Shown piece after piece: positions 26,201 to 34,330 of a stretch of 64,000 nucleotides of DNA. The translations under genes and the position numbers were made by a program. The DNA comes from Strix aluco. Taxonomy: Eukaryota > Chordata > Aves > Strigiformes > Strigidae. Numbering within the stretch: the stretch's first letter is position 1; each line of letters opens with the position of its first letter. Below the pieces are notes generated by a model, which worked only from the letters and a program-made list of their open reading frames with translations, made no database searches and had not been told where the DNA came from. Where the stretch lies: NCBI RefSeq assembly GCF_031877795.1, contig NC_133939.1, positions 5,189,698 through 5,253,697 of the forward strand, in the 5' to 3' direction.

Positions 26201-29073
26201 TTGAGTTTTGCACTGGGGCTAGTCCTCTCTCTCCTGTCATTCTGCACAGTCACTGTTTCATTATCTGTATGTAGGGTCCAAGGTGCAGCATATTGTTTCA
26301 GTCTTTTATCTGTAAAATTAGAAAAAAATAAGTGAAGGTCACATATGCAGACATCACATACTCAAAGAAAACCAGTGCAGTAGTTTCTCAGACTTCTGTG
26401 AAAGGAAAGCCACAAATATATAATTCTCTATCAAGAGAAGAGGACTACAGAGTTGACTGTAGTAACAAAGAAGAAAAGAGTGTGACACAGGTCTTTCCAC
26501 TGGATGGGAAGGAGAGCTCCTTCAGATATCGTATGTGAAGTACTTTAACTGAATTTCTACCTACACTTGTATACAAACATCCAGCTTGCTATAGAAGTTA
26601 TCATCCATGTGCTGCATCTATCACAAATCTTGATGCAGAATTTCCATCCAGCAATTGAAAATCTCCCATCCCTACCCAACTTAGTAAAGTGATGAGGCTA
26701 CTTCACCCCAGTGCATGTACACAATCAGTGTCCTCATTCCAGACCTCTTTTTCATAGTGACAGCTGCTTTCTGAGTCTAGGTTAGAGTTCACTGGTAAAT
26801 GTATGTGGCACTCTGTAAACCAGAACTTGCAGAAAAGAAGTCAGAGCTGCAAGCAGTGCCTCAATCTGTTATGTACCTGACAACACTTCATCATGCTCTC
26901 AGCTCTTTGCTCCTGCATGTACTGACTTCCAGAAAATAACCTGAAGCAAGGAACACAACTCATTTGAAGACACCCAAAGAACATGTGCTACTCAGACCTA
27001 TTTCACTCTGTTCAGTGATATTGTTGCTGATTTTTTAAGTATTGTGGCAGTTCTCCAGATGAAAGCCTTGCCAAATCAGGTCGAGACACACAAAACCCAC
27101 GAAACTTCCCTTGTCCCATTGTACAGCTGTGCTGTTATTCCAGTCTGAGCCTCAATTCAAAGGGCTCAGCTGTGAACACCCAGTGATTGTCTCACCCTAG
27201 AGTATATAGCTATTACTTACATATTATGCATTTGGGTGCATTAAGGAATTTTATCCCTTCCCTAGGAATACAGTGTGGCATTGGTAGCAAGAGGAGATTG
27301 ACCTAGTTGTAAAATGCTATAGTGTGATGTTAACTGTCCAGACAGCCATTTCAATCCTCTCTGCCAGATCTGAGGATTCTTATTAATATTTAAATTCAGA
27401 TTTGTGCATGTCGCACAGCCATCAAAGCACTTGGCACAGTTTGGCTCAGTAGCTTAACTCTGTTTAAAGAGAAGCCAAGTATCACTCTGACAAGACTGTA
27501 GTCCAGCAGGGAGTTTATACAGTACCATGCACATCTGCTCTCAGCTGTCATGTTAACAATGATTAAACAAAGTAAAAACAATACACAATTCTGTTCTCCT
27601 CCCTGCCTGAGTTTAATCGTTATCCTGTTACCCATTTGTACAGTCAGTTTAATTTTATCATGCTCATTTCCTATTCATTTTCTTTTTAAATCAGTCAGTG
27701 TCTCTGCCTGCTCCTTACAAGTCTCCTTTTTACACTGCTTTGATGACTGTAGGCCACCTGAACTGGGGAAAACCACAGCAGAGCCTTTGCTTCAGGAGGA
27801 GGGACAGCAAAAGCCGGAGATGTTTGAGAACCCACTGTATGGCTCTATGAGCTCTAAGGGCAAGGTGACATCAAAGAAAGAGCAGGACTACCCTAAGGCC
27901 TTGCGAAAAGAGCAGCCGCCACTGCCTGATCAGAGCTGTCATGTCACAAAGTCACAGGAGCTCGAGTGCAGCAAGAGCTCTGGCAAACAACCATCACCAC
28001 CTTTCCTGGTCCCCACACAGCGGTTTCGGTCCTATACCTGCTCTGGCCAATCTGAAGAAAAGAATGTGGGTGAAAAGACTCAAGGCAAACCAAAGATGAC
28101 TACACCGTTAGAGAACTCAGCACCGCTCAAAAAACTAGTCAAGCCATCGAGGTCTGAGGTCAGCCCAAGCATGCAGGGACAGCAGAACAAGCCACCCCTT
28201 CCCTCAAAGAGCCGGGCAGTGCTGGACATGCAGAACTCCAAGGGCCGAGACTATCGGGACAGTTCAGAGTTGCCGCACTCCGGGAAGCATCGGACAGAAG
28301 AGGGACCAGTTGGCAGGACTACTACACCGGTGTGTTACTTGTGGGAATAAGCCAGGGTGGAAGTTTTATTAGACTGGGGTGTCATAGCAGAAGACTACTA
28401 GAGTAGTACTGGCTTAATCACTGGGTCCTCGCTCTGTATTCCCTACCAAAGCCCAGAGCACTGTCCCACAAACCTACTGGCAGAACAGGGGATGCAGGGC
28501 AGTATATTAAAGCAATATTGCTGCAGAAAATGTCATGTTGTGAAACCACAGCCTTAGTTTTACATGAAGTTTTAATTTCTTCTGGGCTGTTTAAGCTTGA
28601 TTGCCAGAAGAGGAATGCAAATAGTCATTTGCTTGCTTGCTATTGCTTGTTTGGTGCATATTGCATTGTTTCTGAGAATTGGCTGACAATTCCAAACTTG
28701 GCCTGACAGCACAAATCTACAGTATTGGTTAATAGATTTGCTTTGCTGTAATTAATAAAAATATGATTAAAAGTAGTTATCTATGGGAAGCACTTAGCAA
28801 CTAACAGTAGTGTCTAAAACCAATACTGAACCCTCCACAGAAATAATCACGTGTCTACTTTTCTGGGCTGGTGGGGTTTTTTTGTTGTTTTTTTTTTTTT
28901 CCTTTTTCCCAGAGCATCACAAGCTGGATGAGGAGTAGGGGAGGTCTTAGTAAATGGGTCTGGGAGAAAAAGAGAGGCAACTAGAGCAAGCTGTAGGGGT
29001 TTTTTTCCTTCCCCATTAAAACTTTTAGAATTGACAATAGACAAGCTGATGTCTTCTCTTGTCTCTACAGTGA
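2055..29073 (+). CDS. INPP5D: SHIP1, PI(3,4,5)P3 5-phosphatase (gene model, 26 exons, 5' partial)
   Basis: SHIP1 removes the 5-phosphate of PI(3,4,5)P3 at the inner plasma membrane of blood cells, limiting PI3K signalling after recruitment to immunoreceptors. The exons listed separately join in phase to 3450 nt, 1149 residues plus TGA. About 66 N-terminal residues are outside the window, so a full length near 1215 is implied (1179 without the 108-nt cassette; human 1189). Order in the partial protein: end of SH2 (1-35), linker, 5-phosphatase (about 335-650) with TWNMG 343-347, WLGDLNYR 517-524 and PSWCDRVLW 602-610, a C2-like region (about 655-800), then a Pro-rich tail with NPNY at 875 and NPLY at 983. 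The catalytic motifs are intact. INPPL1 (SHIP2) is the only serious alternative; residue-level matches and ATG16L1 next door favour INPP5D. Introns not described separately show nothing beyond splice sites. Confidence 0.96.
2206..4315 (+). other. INPP5D intron, 2.1 kb
   Basis: Flanked by GTAAGA and GCCAG. It contains a short imperfect tandem of CCTTGGAT-type units at about 2842-2886. No internal exon or known repeat was recognised; several ORFs under 160 codons look accidental. Confidence 0.7.
4316..4487 (+). CDS. INPP5D: INPP5D exon: SH2-phosphatase linker
   Basis: 172 nt, phase 1 in and 2 out. Encodes a Pro-rich stretch LVPTPPILPPRNI, a potential SH3 or PPLP-type site aligning with human SPPELPPRNI, then KLSLSETLLQRLQ, which matches human SLSETLFQRLQ. 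Donor GTGAGG. Confidence 0.95.
5679..5819 (+). CDS. INPP5D: INPP5D exon: helical linker
   Basis: 141 nt, phase 2 in and 2 out. Encodes DEHLKLIQDYLRVHI and QTGSSNLPQLKKLLTLLCK, matching human EEHLKAIQDYL and KTGSSSLPHLKKL. The acceptor is CTTTCGCAG and the donor GTAACT, so the last consensus positions are weak. Confidence 0.95.
5820..10476 (+). other. INPP5D intron, 4.66 kb (position of the mammalian s-SHIP promoter intron)
   Basis: The longest INPP5D intron in the window. In mammals the stem-cell isoform s-SHIP/SIP-110 is transcribed from within the intron at about this place. I see no TATA box or CpG island that would mark such a promoter here, and no convincing extra exon. Remaining content is unremarkable unique-looking sequence. 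Confidence 0.6.
10477..10564 (+). CDS. INPP5D: INPP5D exon
   Basis: 88 nt, phase 2 in and 0 out. Encodes RTLPSLESIQKVFEQQLHPG, near-identical to human RTLPSLESLQRLFDQQLSPG. Donor GTAAGT is consensus. Confidence 0.96.
11323..11403 (+). CDS. INPP5D: INPP5D exon
   Basis: 81 nt, phase 0/0. Encodes MLGEASPVNIVLKLNQLISL followed by LSSIEEK; human reads GEANPINMVSKLSQLTSLL. The acceptor has a purine-interrupted tract (GCGGTTGTCAG). The exon happens to begin with ATG. Confidence 0.95.
11582..11653 (+). CDS. INPP5D: INPP5D exon
   Basis: 72 nt, phase 0/0. Encodes VKTLLIEGPDSTHRRSLIPP then VTFE, matching human ALLHEGPE and SLIPPVTFE. It is separated from the previous exon by only 178 nt. Confidence 0.95.
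11930..12053 (+). CDS. INPP5D: INPP5D exon: PH-related domain, part 1
   Basis: 124 nt, phase 0 in and 1 out. Encodes KIHLKVDVEMGKLIIKRAKD then GPEDKFYTHKK, matching human MQLKVDVESGKLIIKKSKDG. This is the PH-related region preceding the phosphatase. The final A joins TC of the next exon to make Ile. Confidence 0.95.
12054..13175 (+). other. INPP5D intron with long poly(T) tract
   Basis: 1.1 kb intron. A run of 22 T at 12513-12534 and a shorter A run near 12410 are the only low-complexity features. The poly(T) is not adjacent to the acceptor at 13175, so it is not the polypyrimidine tract of that site. Confidence 0.7.
13176..13282 (+). CDS. INPP5D: INPP5D exon: PH-related domain, part 2
   Basis: 107 nt, phase 1 in and 0 out. 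Encodes ILQLIKSQKVPNKLVIVLET and EKEKTQRKEYVFSDSK, matching human ILQLIKSQKFLNKLVI. A second AG lies 8 nt inside (CTTGCAG at 13184), but only the upstream AG at 13175 keeps the frame and the conserved ILQ. Confidence 0.95.
13823..13925 (+). CDS. INPP5D: INPP5D exon: start of 5-phosphatase domain
   Basis: 103 nt, phase 0 in and 1 out. Encodes REGFCQLLQQMKNKHSEQPE followed by PDMITIFIGTWNMG. TWNMG is the first signature of inositol 5-phosphatases. Identical to human over most of its length. Confidence 0.97.
14740..14936 (+). CDS. INPP5D: INPP5D exon: 5-phosphatase, Mg-binding Glu
   Basis: 197 nt, phase 1 in and 0 out. Encodes APPPKKITSWFLSKGQGKTR, then DDTADYIPHDIYVIGTQEDP. GTQED carries the glutamate that coordinates the catalytic metal in this family. 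The acceptor ATAAAAG lacks a strong pyrimidine run directly before AG; a T-rich stretch lies just upstream. Confidence 0.96.
15719..15836 (+). CDS. INPP5D: INPP5D exon: 5-phosphatase
   Basis: 118 nt, phase 0 in and 1 out. Encodes IAIHTLWNIRIVVLAKPEHE then NRISHICTDNVKTGIANTLG, essentially identical to human. PEHENR is a conserved active-site loop. Confidence 0.97.
16338..16434 (+). CDS. INPP5D: INPP5D exon: 5-phosphatase
   Basis: 97 nt, phase 1 in and 2 out. Encodes NKGAVGVSFMFNGTSFGFVN and SHLTSGSEKK. NSHL is the conserved 5-phosphatase motif following the central beta strand. Donor GTAAGA. Confidence 0.97.
17786..17924 (+). CDS. INPP5D: INPP5D exon: catalytic WLGDLNYR
   Basis: 139 nt, phase 2 in and 0 out. 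Encodes RNQNYMNILRF, KKLSPFNITHRFTHLF and the catalytic WLGDLNYR (17883-17906), where human has WFGDLNYR. The donor is GTTAGG, a non-consensus +3 base. The exon end reads EQPPT where human has DLPTW. Confidence 0.96.
18618..18726 (+). CDS. INPP5D: INPP5D exon: 5-phosphatase
   Basis: 109 nt, phase 0 in and 1 out. Encodes EAENIIQKIRQQQYPELLAF then DQLLIERKDQKVFLQF, matching human EAETIIQKIKQQQYADLL and QKVFLHF. Confidence 0.96.
18883..18971 (+). CDS. INPP5D: INPP5D exon: 5-phosphatase
   Basis: 89 nt, phase 1 in and 0 out. Encodes EEEITFAPTYRFERGTREKY then AYTKQKATG. FAPTYRF is a conserved 5-phosphatase segment. Only 156 nt of intron separate it from the previous exon. Confidence 0.96.
19210..19291 (+). 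CDS. INPP5D: INPP5D exon: PSWCDRVLW signature
   Basis: 82 nt, phase 0 in and 1 out. Encodes MKYNLPSWCDRVLWKSYP (signature at 19225-19251) then MVHVVCQSYG. P-x-W-C-D-R is the second diagnostic 5-phosphatase motif. Confidence 0.97.
20477..20566 (+). CDS. INPP5D: INPP5D exon: SDHSPV signature
   Basis: 90 nt, phase 1 in and 1 out. Encodes TTDIMTSDHSPVFATFEVGV then TSQFVSKN. SDHSPV contains the catalytic histidine motif at the end of the phosphatase domain. Donor GTTAGT has a non-consensus +3 base. Confidence 0.97.
20730..20843 (+). CDS. INPP5D: INPP5D exon: C2-like domain
   Basis: 114 nt, phase 1 in and 1 out. Encodes DSQGEIEFLHCYATLKTKSQ then TKFYIEFHSSCLE, matching human DSQGQIEFLRCYATLKTKSQ. 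This begins the C2-like region after the catalytic core. Confidence 0.96.
21955..22037 (+). CDS. INPP5D: INPP5D exon: C2-like domain
   Basis: 83 nt, phase 1 in and 0 out. Encodes SFVKSQEGENEDGNEGELVV then KFVDALPK, matching human FVKSQEGENEEGSEGELVVK. Confidence 0.96.
23089..23176 (+). CDS. INPP5D: INPP5D exon: C2-like domain
   Basis: 88 nt, phase 0 in and 1 out. Encodes LTPIISDPEYLLDQHILISI and KSSDSDESYG. The sequence DPEYLLDQHILISIKSSDSD is identical to human. Confidence 0.97.
23932..24081 (+). CDS. INPP5D: INPP5D exon: C2-like domain end
   Basis: 150 nt, phase 1 in and 1 out. Encodes EGCIALRIEATESLVPIHTV, then LTHHGEKTGVFQGEIKLQTS, then QGKQREKLY. Human reads GEGCIALRLEATETQLPIYT and FQGEIKLQTSQGKTREKLYD. 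Confidence 0.96.
24833..24926 (+). CDS. INPP5D: INPP5D exon: tail start
   Basis: 94 nt, phase 1 in and 2 out. Encodes DFVKIERDEIAGQKPKNTSN and LEPSKDWDQTN. Human DFVKTERDESSGPKTLKSL aligns at the start, and similarity falls off afterwards as expected for the tail. Confidence 0.94.
25159..25266 (+). CDS. INPP5D: INPP5D candidate cassette exon (108 nt)
   Basis: Open through 36 codons with phase 2 at both ends, so inclusion or skipping keeps the frame. The acceptor TTTATTTCCAACAG is good; the donor GTAATC is weaker. It encodes KSKSTHLVAREAAAIARYWG followed by SASSSPDNPGKEDML. I recall no counterpart in human SHIP1, whose tail passes from the TSR segment to APPCSGSSITEI at this point. I include it because border phases fit exactly. 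It may be an avian exon, alternatively spliced, or a fortuitous open frame. Confidence 0.7.
25267..25919 (+). repeat. INPP5D intron with poly(A) tract
   Basis: A run of 21 A at 25782-25802 lies 117 nt upstream of the acceptor. No retroposon body was recognised 5' of it, so I treat it as a simple repeat. The rest of the intron is featureless to me. Confidence 0.75.
25920..26192 (+). CDS. INPP5D: INPP5D exon: first NPXY
   Basis: 273 nt, phase 2 in and 2 out. Contains NPNYLG (NPNY at 25945-25956), one of two phosphotyrosine motifs that bind PTB domains such as those of Shc and Dok. Ser/Pro-rich sequence SLSPLSPKTSLQPTVNRS follows. The acceptor is a tandem CAGCAG, so 25920 or 25923 may be used. 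Donor GTGAGT. Confidence 0.93.
26193..27752 (+). other. INPP5D intron, 1.56 kb
   Basis: Between a GTGAGT donor and a GACTGTAG acceptor. Contains an ORF of about 68 codons starting at 26332 with no recognisable homology. I see no repeat or regulatory signature. Confidence 0.65.
27753..28329 (+). CDS. INPP5D: INPP5D exon: second NPXY and Pro-rich C-terminus
   Basis: 577 nt, phase 2 in and 0 out. Contains KPEMFENPLYGS (NPLY at 27829-27840), identical to the human second NPXY, then PPLP-type SH3 ligands (EQPPLPDQ, NKPPLPSKS), KPSRSE and SKGRDYRDSSELPHSGKHR, close to human SKGRDYRDNTELPHHGKHR. The reading frame ends GRTTTP at a GTGTGT donor. Without splicing it continues six codons to TAA at 28348-28350. 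Confidence 0.93.
28330..29070 (+). other. INPP5D last intron / alternative 3' end
   Basis: Removing this intron joins CCG to TGA at 29071, giving a C-terminus GRTTTP like human GRTAMQ. Retention adds VCYLWE and stops at 28350. The retained form has its own AATAAA at 28754-28759. The acceptor CTTGTCTCTACAG is strong, so splicing is probably the main route. Confidence 0.7.
28754..28759 (+). promoter_or_regulatory. Intronic poly(A) signal AATAAA (INPP5D)
   Basis: AATAAA inside the last intron, 400 nt past the TAA that terminates the unspliced frame. If used, it would yield a short-UTR INPP5D mRNA with an alternative six-residue C-terminus. Downstream sequence is only moderately GT-rich. Confidence 0.4.
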
Positions 29074-30115
29074 AAACAACACGGCAGATGGCACCTTAGG
29101 AGGAATCCTGATGGGAAGAAAGATGGAGATTACTGCTTTGTTCACACTGATGTCCTCTGGTCTGGTTCTAAAAAGACCAGGGATTTTTACCTTTGAGGGT
29201 GTATCCCTCTCTATGATTATGAAAATGTTCTAGCTGAGAAGTTTATCCTATGTTGCTCAGACCAAGAGGAGCCAGGATCACAATACCAAATGCAAGTTAG
29301 CCTTTTGTAGTGTCACTTTGGTACTTCTATTAAGAGGCAGGTGGTTAAGTACATGCATTAGTAAATATTTTGAAAAAGAGGAAGGTACGGTGTAAGGACT
29401 AGGAGATGGAAGGGGTGTATTTAAAGAACCCCCTTTCTACAAAAGCAAAATTTTAATTTTGTGTTACAGAATTCCTATTAAAGAGTGATATGTAAAAGAA
29501 AGCATTTTGAAAGCGGTACAGCTCCAGAAGCATGTCCTATCCATGGAGCAAGGAGTTAAGGGAGGGTGGGAAAAGAGATTGAATAGCAGATACTGATGAA
29601 TGTCACACTGTCAAGGGAGCCAGCTTTGCCTCTAGTGAGCTCCCAGGCTGCATACATGCATTATTCATGCAGAGTGTGAGGGCTGGCCCTTGGCACTGTA
29701 GCTCTTTTTTTTTCTAGCAGGTAGTGCTTTTGTACCCCTAACAAACAAAGGGAGATATCAGAACTACATGTAGAAATGGGAGAATAGGCAGGGTCCATAG
29801 GCAGCCTAGGACTATAGCTGCCTGAAGGGACGGACAGCGGTCGTTCCAGCCCGTCTTACAGGAAGCACTCTGCTTTTGAAGGACACTGGCTGGCTGGTTT
29901 TGTAGCATTCTTAATACATTAATGCTGACCTTACTGTACACTTTTGTTCATTGACTGAGAATGAATAATGTTAACATACTTGTAATTTCTGTTATATTCC
30001 TTTTAAGTATTAATGCTGTGGTTACAATTAGGCTATGCCTGTTTGTGACTTAATTGTTGCTATTGTTTCCATGTTGATTACTTAAAAATAATAAAATAGT
30101 CACCTTTCTGATCAT
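29071..30115 (+). other. INPP5D: INPP5D terminal exon: stop codon and 3' UTR
   Basis: The stop TGA (29071-29073) is the first triplet of the exon and the rest is untranslated. About 1 kb of UTR runs to the AATAAA at 30090. No other ORF of interest. The exact cleavage site is estimated as 15-25 nt past the signal. Confidence 0.8.
30090..30095 (+). promoter_or_regulatory. INPP5D: INPP5D poly(A) signal AATAAA
   Basis: Canonical hexamer about 1 kb after the stop codon, followed by CACCTTTCTGATCATTTGTT, a T/GT-rich downstream element. The best candidate for the main INPP5D 3' end. Confidence 0.8.
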
Positions 30116-33100
30116 TTGTTACTGAAAATTCAGAACTGCCTGCCACCTGATTCAGCTTTAGTTGGGTGTTACACCAACCTGCTCACCGACAGTAGTCCCT
30201 GCCCAGAAGAAACACCAAAGGCACTGAGGAGTGCAGGGAAATGCCACAATGCCACTGTGATATTGCGGCTGAGGATGTATTTGTCTGTGTGCACAGACCC
30301 TTCGTGGATACACCCGGTTTAAAAATTCTAGCACCTGTTAGCAGGTACAGTTACTAATTGTATGAGTATAGAAAATGTACAGTAATTTTACTGAAGAATA
30401 AGAGGCCAAGCATAGGCTTGTGAGAATGCGTGGAAGAGGACAATCTGTAAGGTAGAAATCTTCTAAATAGGGAGGTTTTTCTGCCATGCAGGTTGGGGTT
30501 TCAAGGCATCATTGCTGAAACACCTGGCTCTCTAACCTACAAGTCAGCAAGACAGGTCATGAGCTGACATTCCTTTTGCTTTATTCAACAGAATCCTCTC
30601 TGTGTAATCCCCATAATTCAATAGCTGTGGTATTTCCCTGGCCTTGGGGAGCATTTCACTTTTCTGTTCCAGATTCCAGAAGAACTCGTAAGGCCACAGA
30701 GTAAAACCCTCCTGGTGCAGGTGAGCTTTCTGGCCAATGTGGAGAGTTAGATCAGTTCCTACTAATTCTACGGTGTGTTCATGTATGTTCAGAGATGGAA
30801 ATGTGACAGGCTTTCTACAAACAGTTTTAACTTCTCAATAACGAGACAGGCTCAGATTTTCCGTGGTGCTAGTGTTTATCCACTGACTTCCTAAGCTGTA
30901 GAAAAGAAGGTATATTCCCCAAAGTTTTCAGAATAAAAGCTTGATATAAAGCAAGGATAGCTTCTTGCAAAAAGTATTCTCTTATTTGGGAATACTGCTT
31001 AAATTTGGCCCAGATATGCCAATGAGCAGAATTTGAGAACACTGGACTTAGTAAGGCATAATATAACATCCAGGTACTTGATTTGGCCTGTCCTTTAGAA
31101 AGGCATATTGCTGGGGGAGAAGAGAAGCTCTCTGCCAAGTTTCCAGAAGAAAAAAATACATTACTATTCCCATGCTAAAAATGCATTACTTACCCAGCTC
31201 AAGAGATGGCTATGAATTATCACTTGTGGCTCCAAAGAGAGTCTGAGTTAGTCTCTATGACAGGAATGGTGGCAAATGACACCACACTTTTTGCAAGTGG
31301 AAAATGTTCACGAGGAGGCTCTGTAAAGAGCTTTCTGAGGCCTCTACAGAAGAGAGTTCTCAGGTGAGCGGCTTAGACATAGAGTGGTAAGAGATGGGCT
31401 GGTGAAAAAAGTAGTGGGACACTGTGCAATACTTGTCTTTATAGTAAGACCAGCTGTGTCTTGAGATGGTAGAGTTGATAAGGCCAACTGTGGGAGCTTG
31501 TCAGATGTGAATATTAGAAAACTGAATTTAACAAATAAGTCTTATGATTATGTTTGTTTTGTTTCAGTTTTACCTTCTGTCACAAAGCCTTTAAGATGAT
31601 CTCTACTGGTTTTACTGCCTGTGTCCTGAACCATATGAAACCAGGACTGAACACAAGCTGCTTCTTTCTCATATGTCCCTGGGCACATTTTTCTGCAGTC
31701 TCTGATATCGCCCAATTAAGTTAGTATAGGCAATATGAATAGAAGACATGAAGTGAAGGATATGGATTGTCCAAAAATTGACTGATCTCCCCCAGATGTA
31801 GTACCTATCCATAACCTTCTGGCGTCCTTTAAGTTCTTAAAATAGCTGCAGTCTTAGTGTACTTATTTCCATGGAGACCCAGCTGTCAAAAATGCTTTAA
31901 GTTCCCAGCTACAGGATGTAATGTTGTAGAACACAGTAACTTTTTAAAATGCTGTTTCCTGCCTGCATCTGATGCATCTAATGCAAGCTTACTTGTCCTC
32001 TCAATTGTAAAACTATCACAGGGCACTGCTAAAGCTTTTCGTAAAATGTTGTAGTGGGCTATATAATTCCTTCCTCATAAAGGTAGGGTCTTACAGAAAA
32101 CAGCTCAAGGAGGAGGGAAAATAGAAGGAAAAAAAAGCAAATAAGGATGTGTTAGTCACTCCAAAAGAGCAAGGGGATAATTTTGATGTTGTTAGAAATG
32201 ATGTTGCTTTGACCTCTAGTCTGCTGGGGCCAAGCACTTTTTCTATACAGCTTAAAACTAATCATTTAGTCACCATCTGTTTTTAAAATGGAAGTTTATC
32301 TGTAATCTTTACCACATTTTACTGTTGTCCTTGTGATAGCACAATTAAATTATCCCATATTGTGACTGAAGGGATATATTGTCCAAAAATTAATTGATCC
32401 CCCCTGCCCCCAACAAAGCTCCTAATTTTTATAACATTTTCAAGGCTCAGACATCTGCGATTGATTGAACTGTGGGTGTCAGGACTAGCTAACTGACCAA
32501 GGTGACCTAGGGCAATTCCCAGAGATCTCCTAACCAATGGCCCCAGATGGCAACAGATTGGTTGGAAATGCACAATATCCAAATACTTATTTTTTTATTT
32601 CCTTAATCTCTGCCTGAAAGAAACCCACACTTTCCCCTCTAGGACATTTGCTAAAGAGACTCCATCCCTACCCTTATTTGTTGTGTCCCTTGATGATAAC
32701 ATAAATCAGAGATGCAGCAGGTGGACTGTGCTTTAGGAAAGTTTAGGTGATGGTTGAAGGCTTCTTTTGATCTGCAGTAACATTTGACAGTCTGGTGCCA
32801 TGACACATCAGCTGCAGCTGCGTGATGCTTTTTTGTTGAGGCTGAAGTATTTAATGAAGGAGTCAGTGACTCTCCCTATTTTCTGTGCACAGCTGAAGCA
32901 AGAGCCGAGTACAGCTGGAACTGTCTCTCACATAGCTGCTCACATCTGCCACCTAAGAGGTGCTGCAGTCACCAGTGCATTCCTGCAAGCACCTACGGAG
33001 GGGCTCATTGTGCAAGTGCTACAGGAGCCAAATAGTCATTTTAACGTGCCAAATTTCCCTTGTGTAGAAAAGGCGTTAGCTGTAGAGGTACAAGATGTTC

Positions 33101-34330
33101 CTTCTATATATATAAGCAAACATCAGGTTTATATTCACATGAATATGAAAAAGATCTCCTTTCTAATTCCACAATGTACGCATGATGTTGTTACAAATGT
33201 GGCTCTTAATAAGAAGTATTTTAGGATTGCATTTGTGTTAAAACTTCGGAAGTCTCAAAAATTCTTTCAGAGTTGAATCCCAGGTTGCCAAGAAGAGAGA
33301 TTTCTTTTTACCTACTGTAATTTGCTATATTTTTTCTGATGCATAATGAGATAATGCTTTATCTCATTATGCATCACCAAATTTCCCTGAACTTATGTTC
33401 TCAGTTCATTACCATTATCCTGTTTTATTATTTACAGATCATCTTTGGGGGTTGGACCAGACGATCTCCTACTCAGCCTCAACTATTCTCTGCTTCTGTG
33501 ATTATATTTAAATGAAACCATTCTGTGCCAGGGATGGTAATCTGCTACACATTACAATTATTATTAACACTTGATTGCATTTTTTTCCAAGGTCTGGACT
33601 AGATTACATACAGAATAAATTAATCTCTGATAGCATAAAGCATTAGATTTTATCACAACTAATAGAGATAAAGATGGCACACAACAGGCTAGTAAATGTT
33701 GGGCTCAGGAAGGAACGAATGAATGGGAATGGATGAAGGAGACAGGGTCCAGCAACAAGCAAGAAGTTTGCAGAAAAGCAAGTAGAAACTTTGTGGAATG
33801 AGAGAATCCAGCAGAAGGGAGGTGGGTAAAAGCCATTTCCAATAGAAACAGGTTGACACAGAGAAGGGGAGAAGGAAAGACAGCAAAGAAATTGGAAAAG
33901 AAACAAGAGATCTTTGCAATAAAAAGAATGAAAAGTTAGCACTGAAATTATGTCTGCTCCGTACTTTATAGCAATTTGCATCTTCACAATTATAGCTTGT
34001 AAGCAGAAAGAAAACGACCAGATGAGGGAAATGCTCCCTCTTTTGAAATGTAAACTCGAAGATCCAAAACAAAGCCTAATTTGAAAATGGAACTTTGAAT
34101 TTAACTTAGCCCTTGGGAAGGACCCTGGTGATCAGCATTTTCCCAGAAAATGAACATTTGAGGTTTTAAGTTAGAAAGCAGTAAAAGAAGTAACTGAATC
34201 TGAGCACCAAGCTTCAGTCTGACCTTGCAGTGGGTCTAAAGGGAAATGTCGCATCAGAAACACTTCCACTCACCTTTGAGCAAGAATCTGTTTCATCACT
34301 TGTGTATCAATCACAACATGGCTTTCTCAG
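30116..34330. other. Intergenic sequence between INPP5D and the CR1 relic
   Basis: AT-leaning sequence with no exon resembling a known protein. It includes a 158-codon ORF at 32800-33276 that I do not recognise, a related pair of segments near 31760 and 32370, the hairpin at 33337-33376, and a strongly purine-rich + strand at about 33660-34060. Confidence 0.7.
33337..33376. repeat. Perfect inverted repeat (18-bp arms, 4-nt loop)
   Basis: Arm 1 (33337-33354) begins TGATGCATAATG; arm 2 (33359-33376) is its exact reverse complement, separated by TGCT. All 18 positions pair. It could extrude as a cruciform or form an RNA hairpin if transcribed. Confidence 0.95.
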
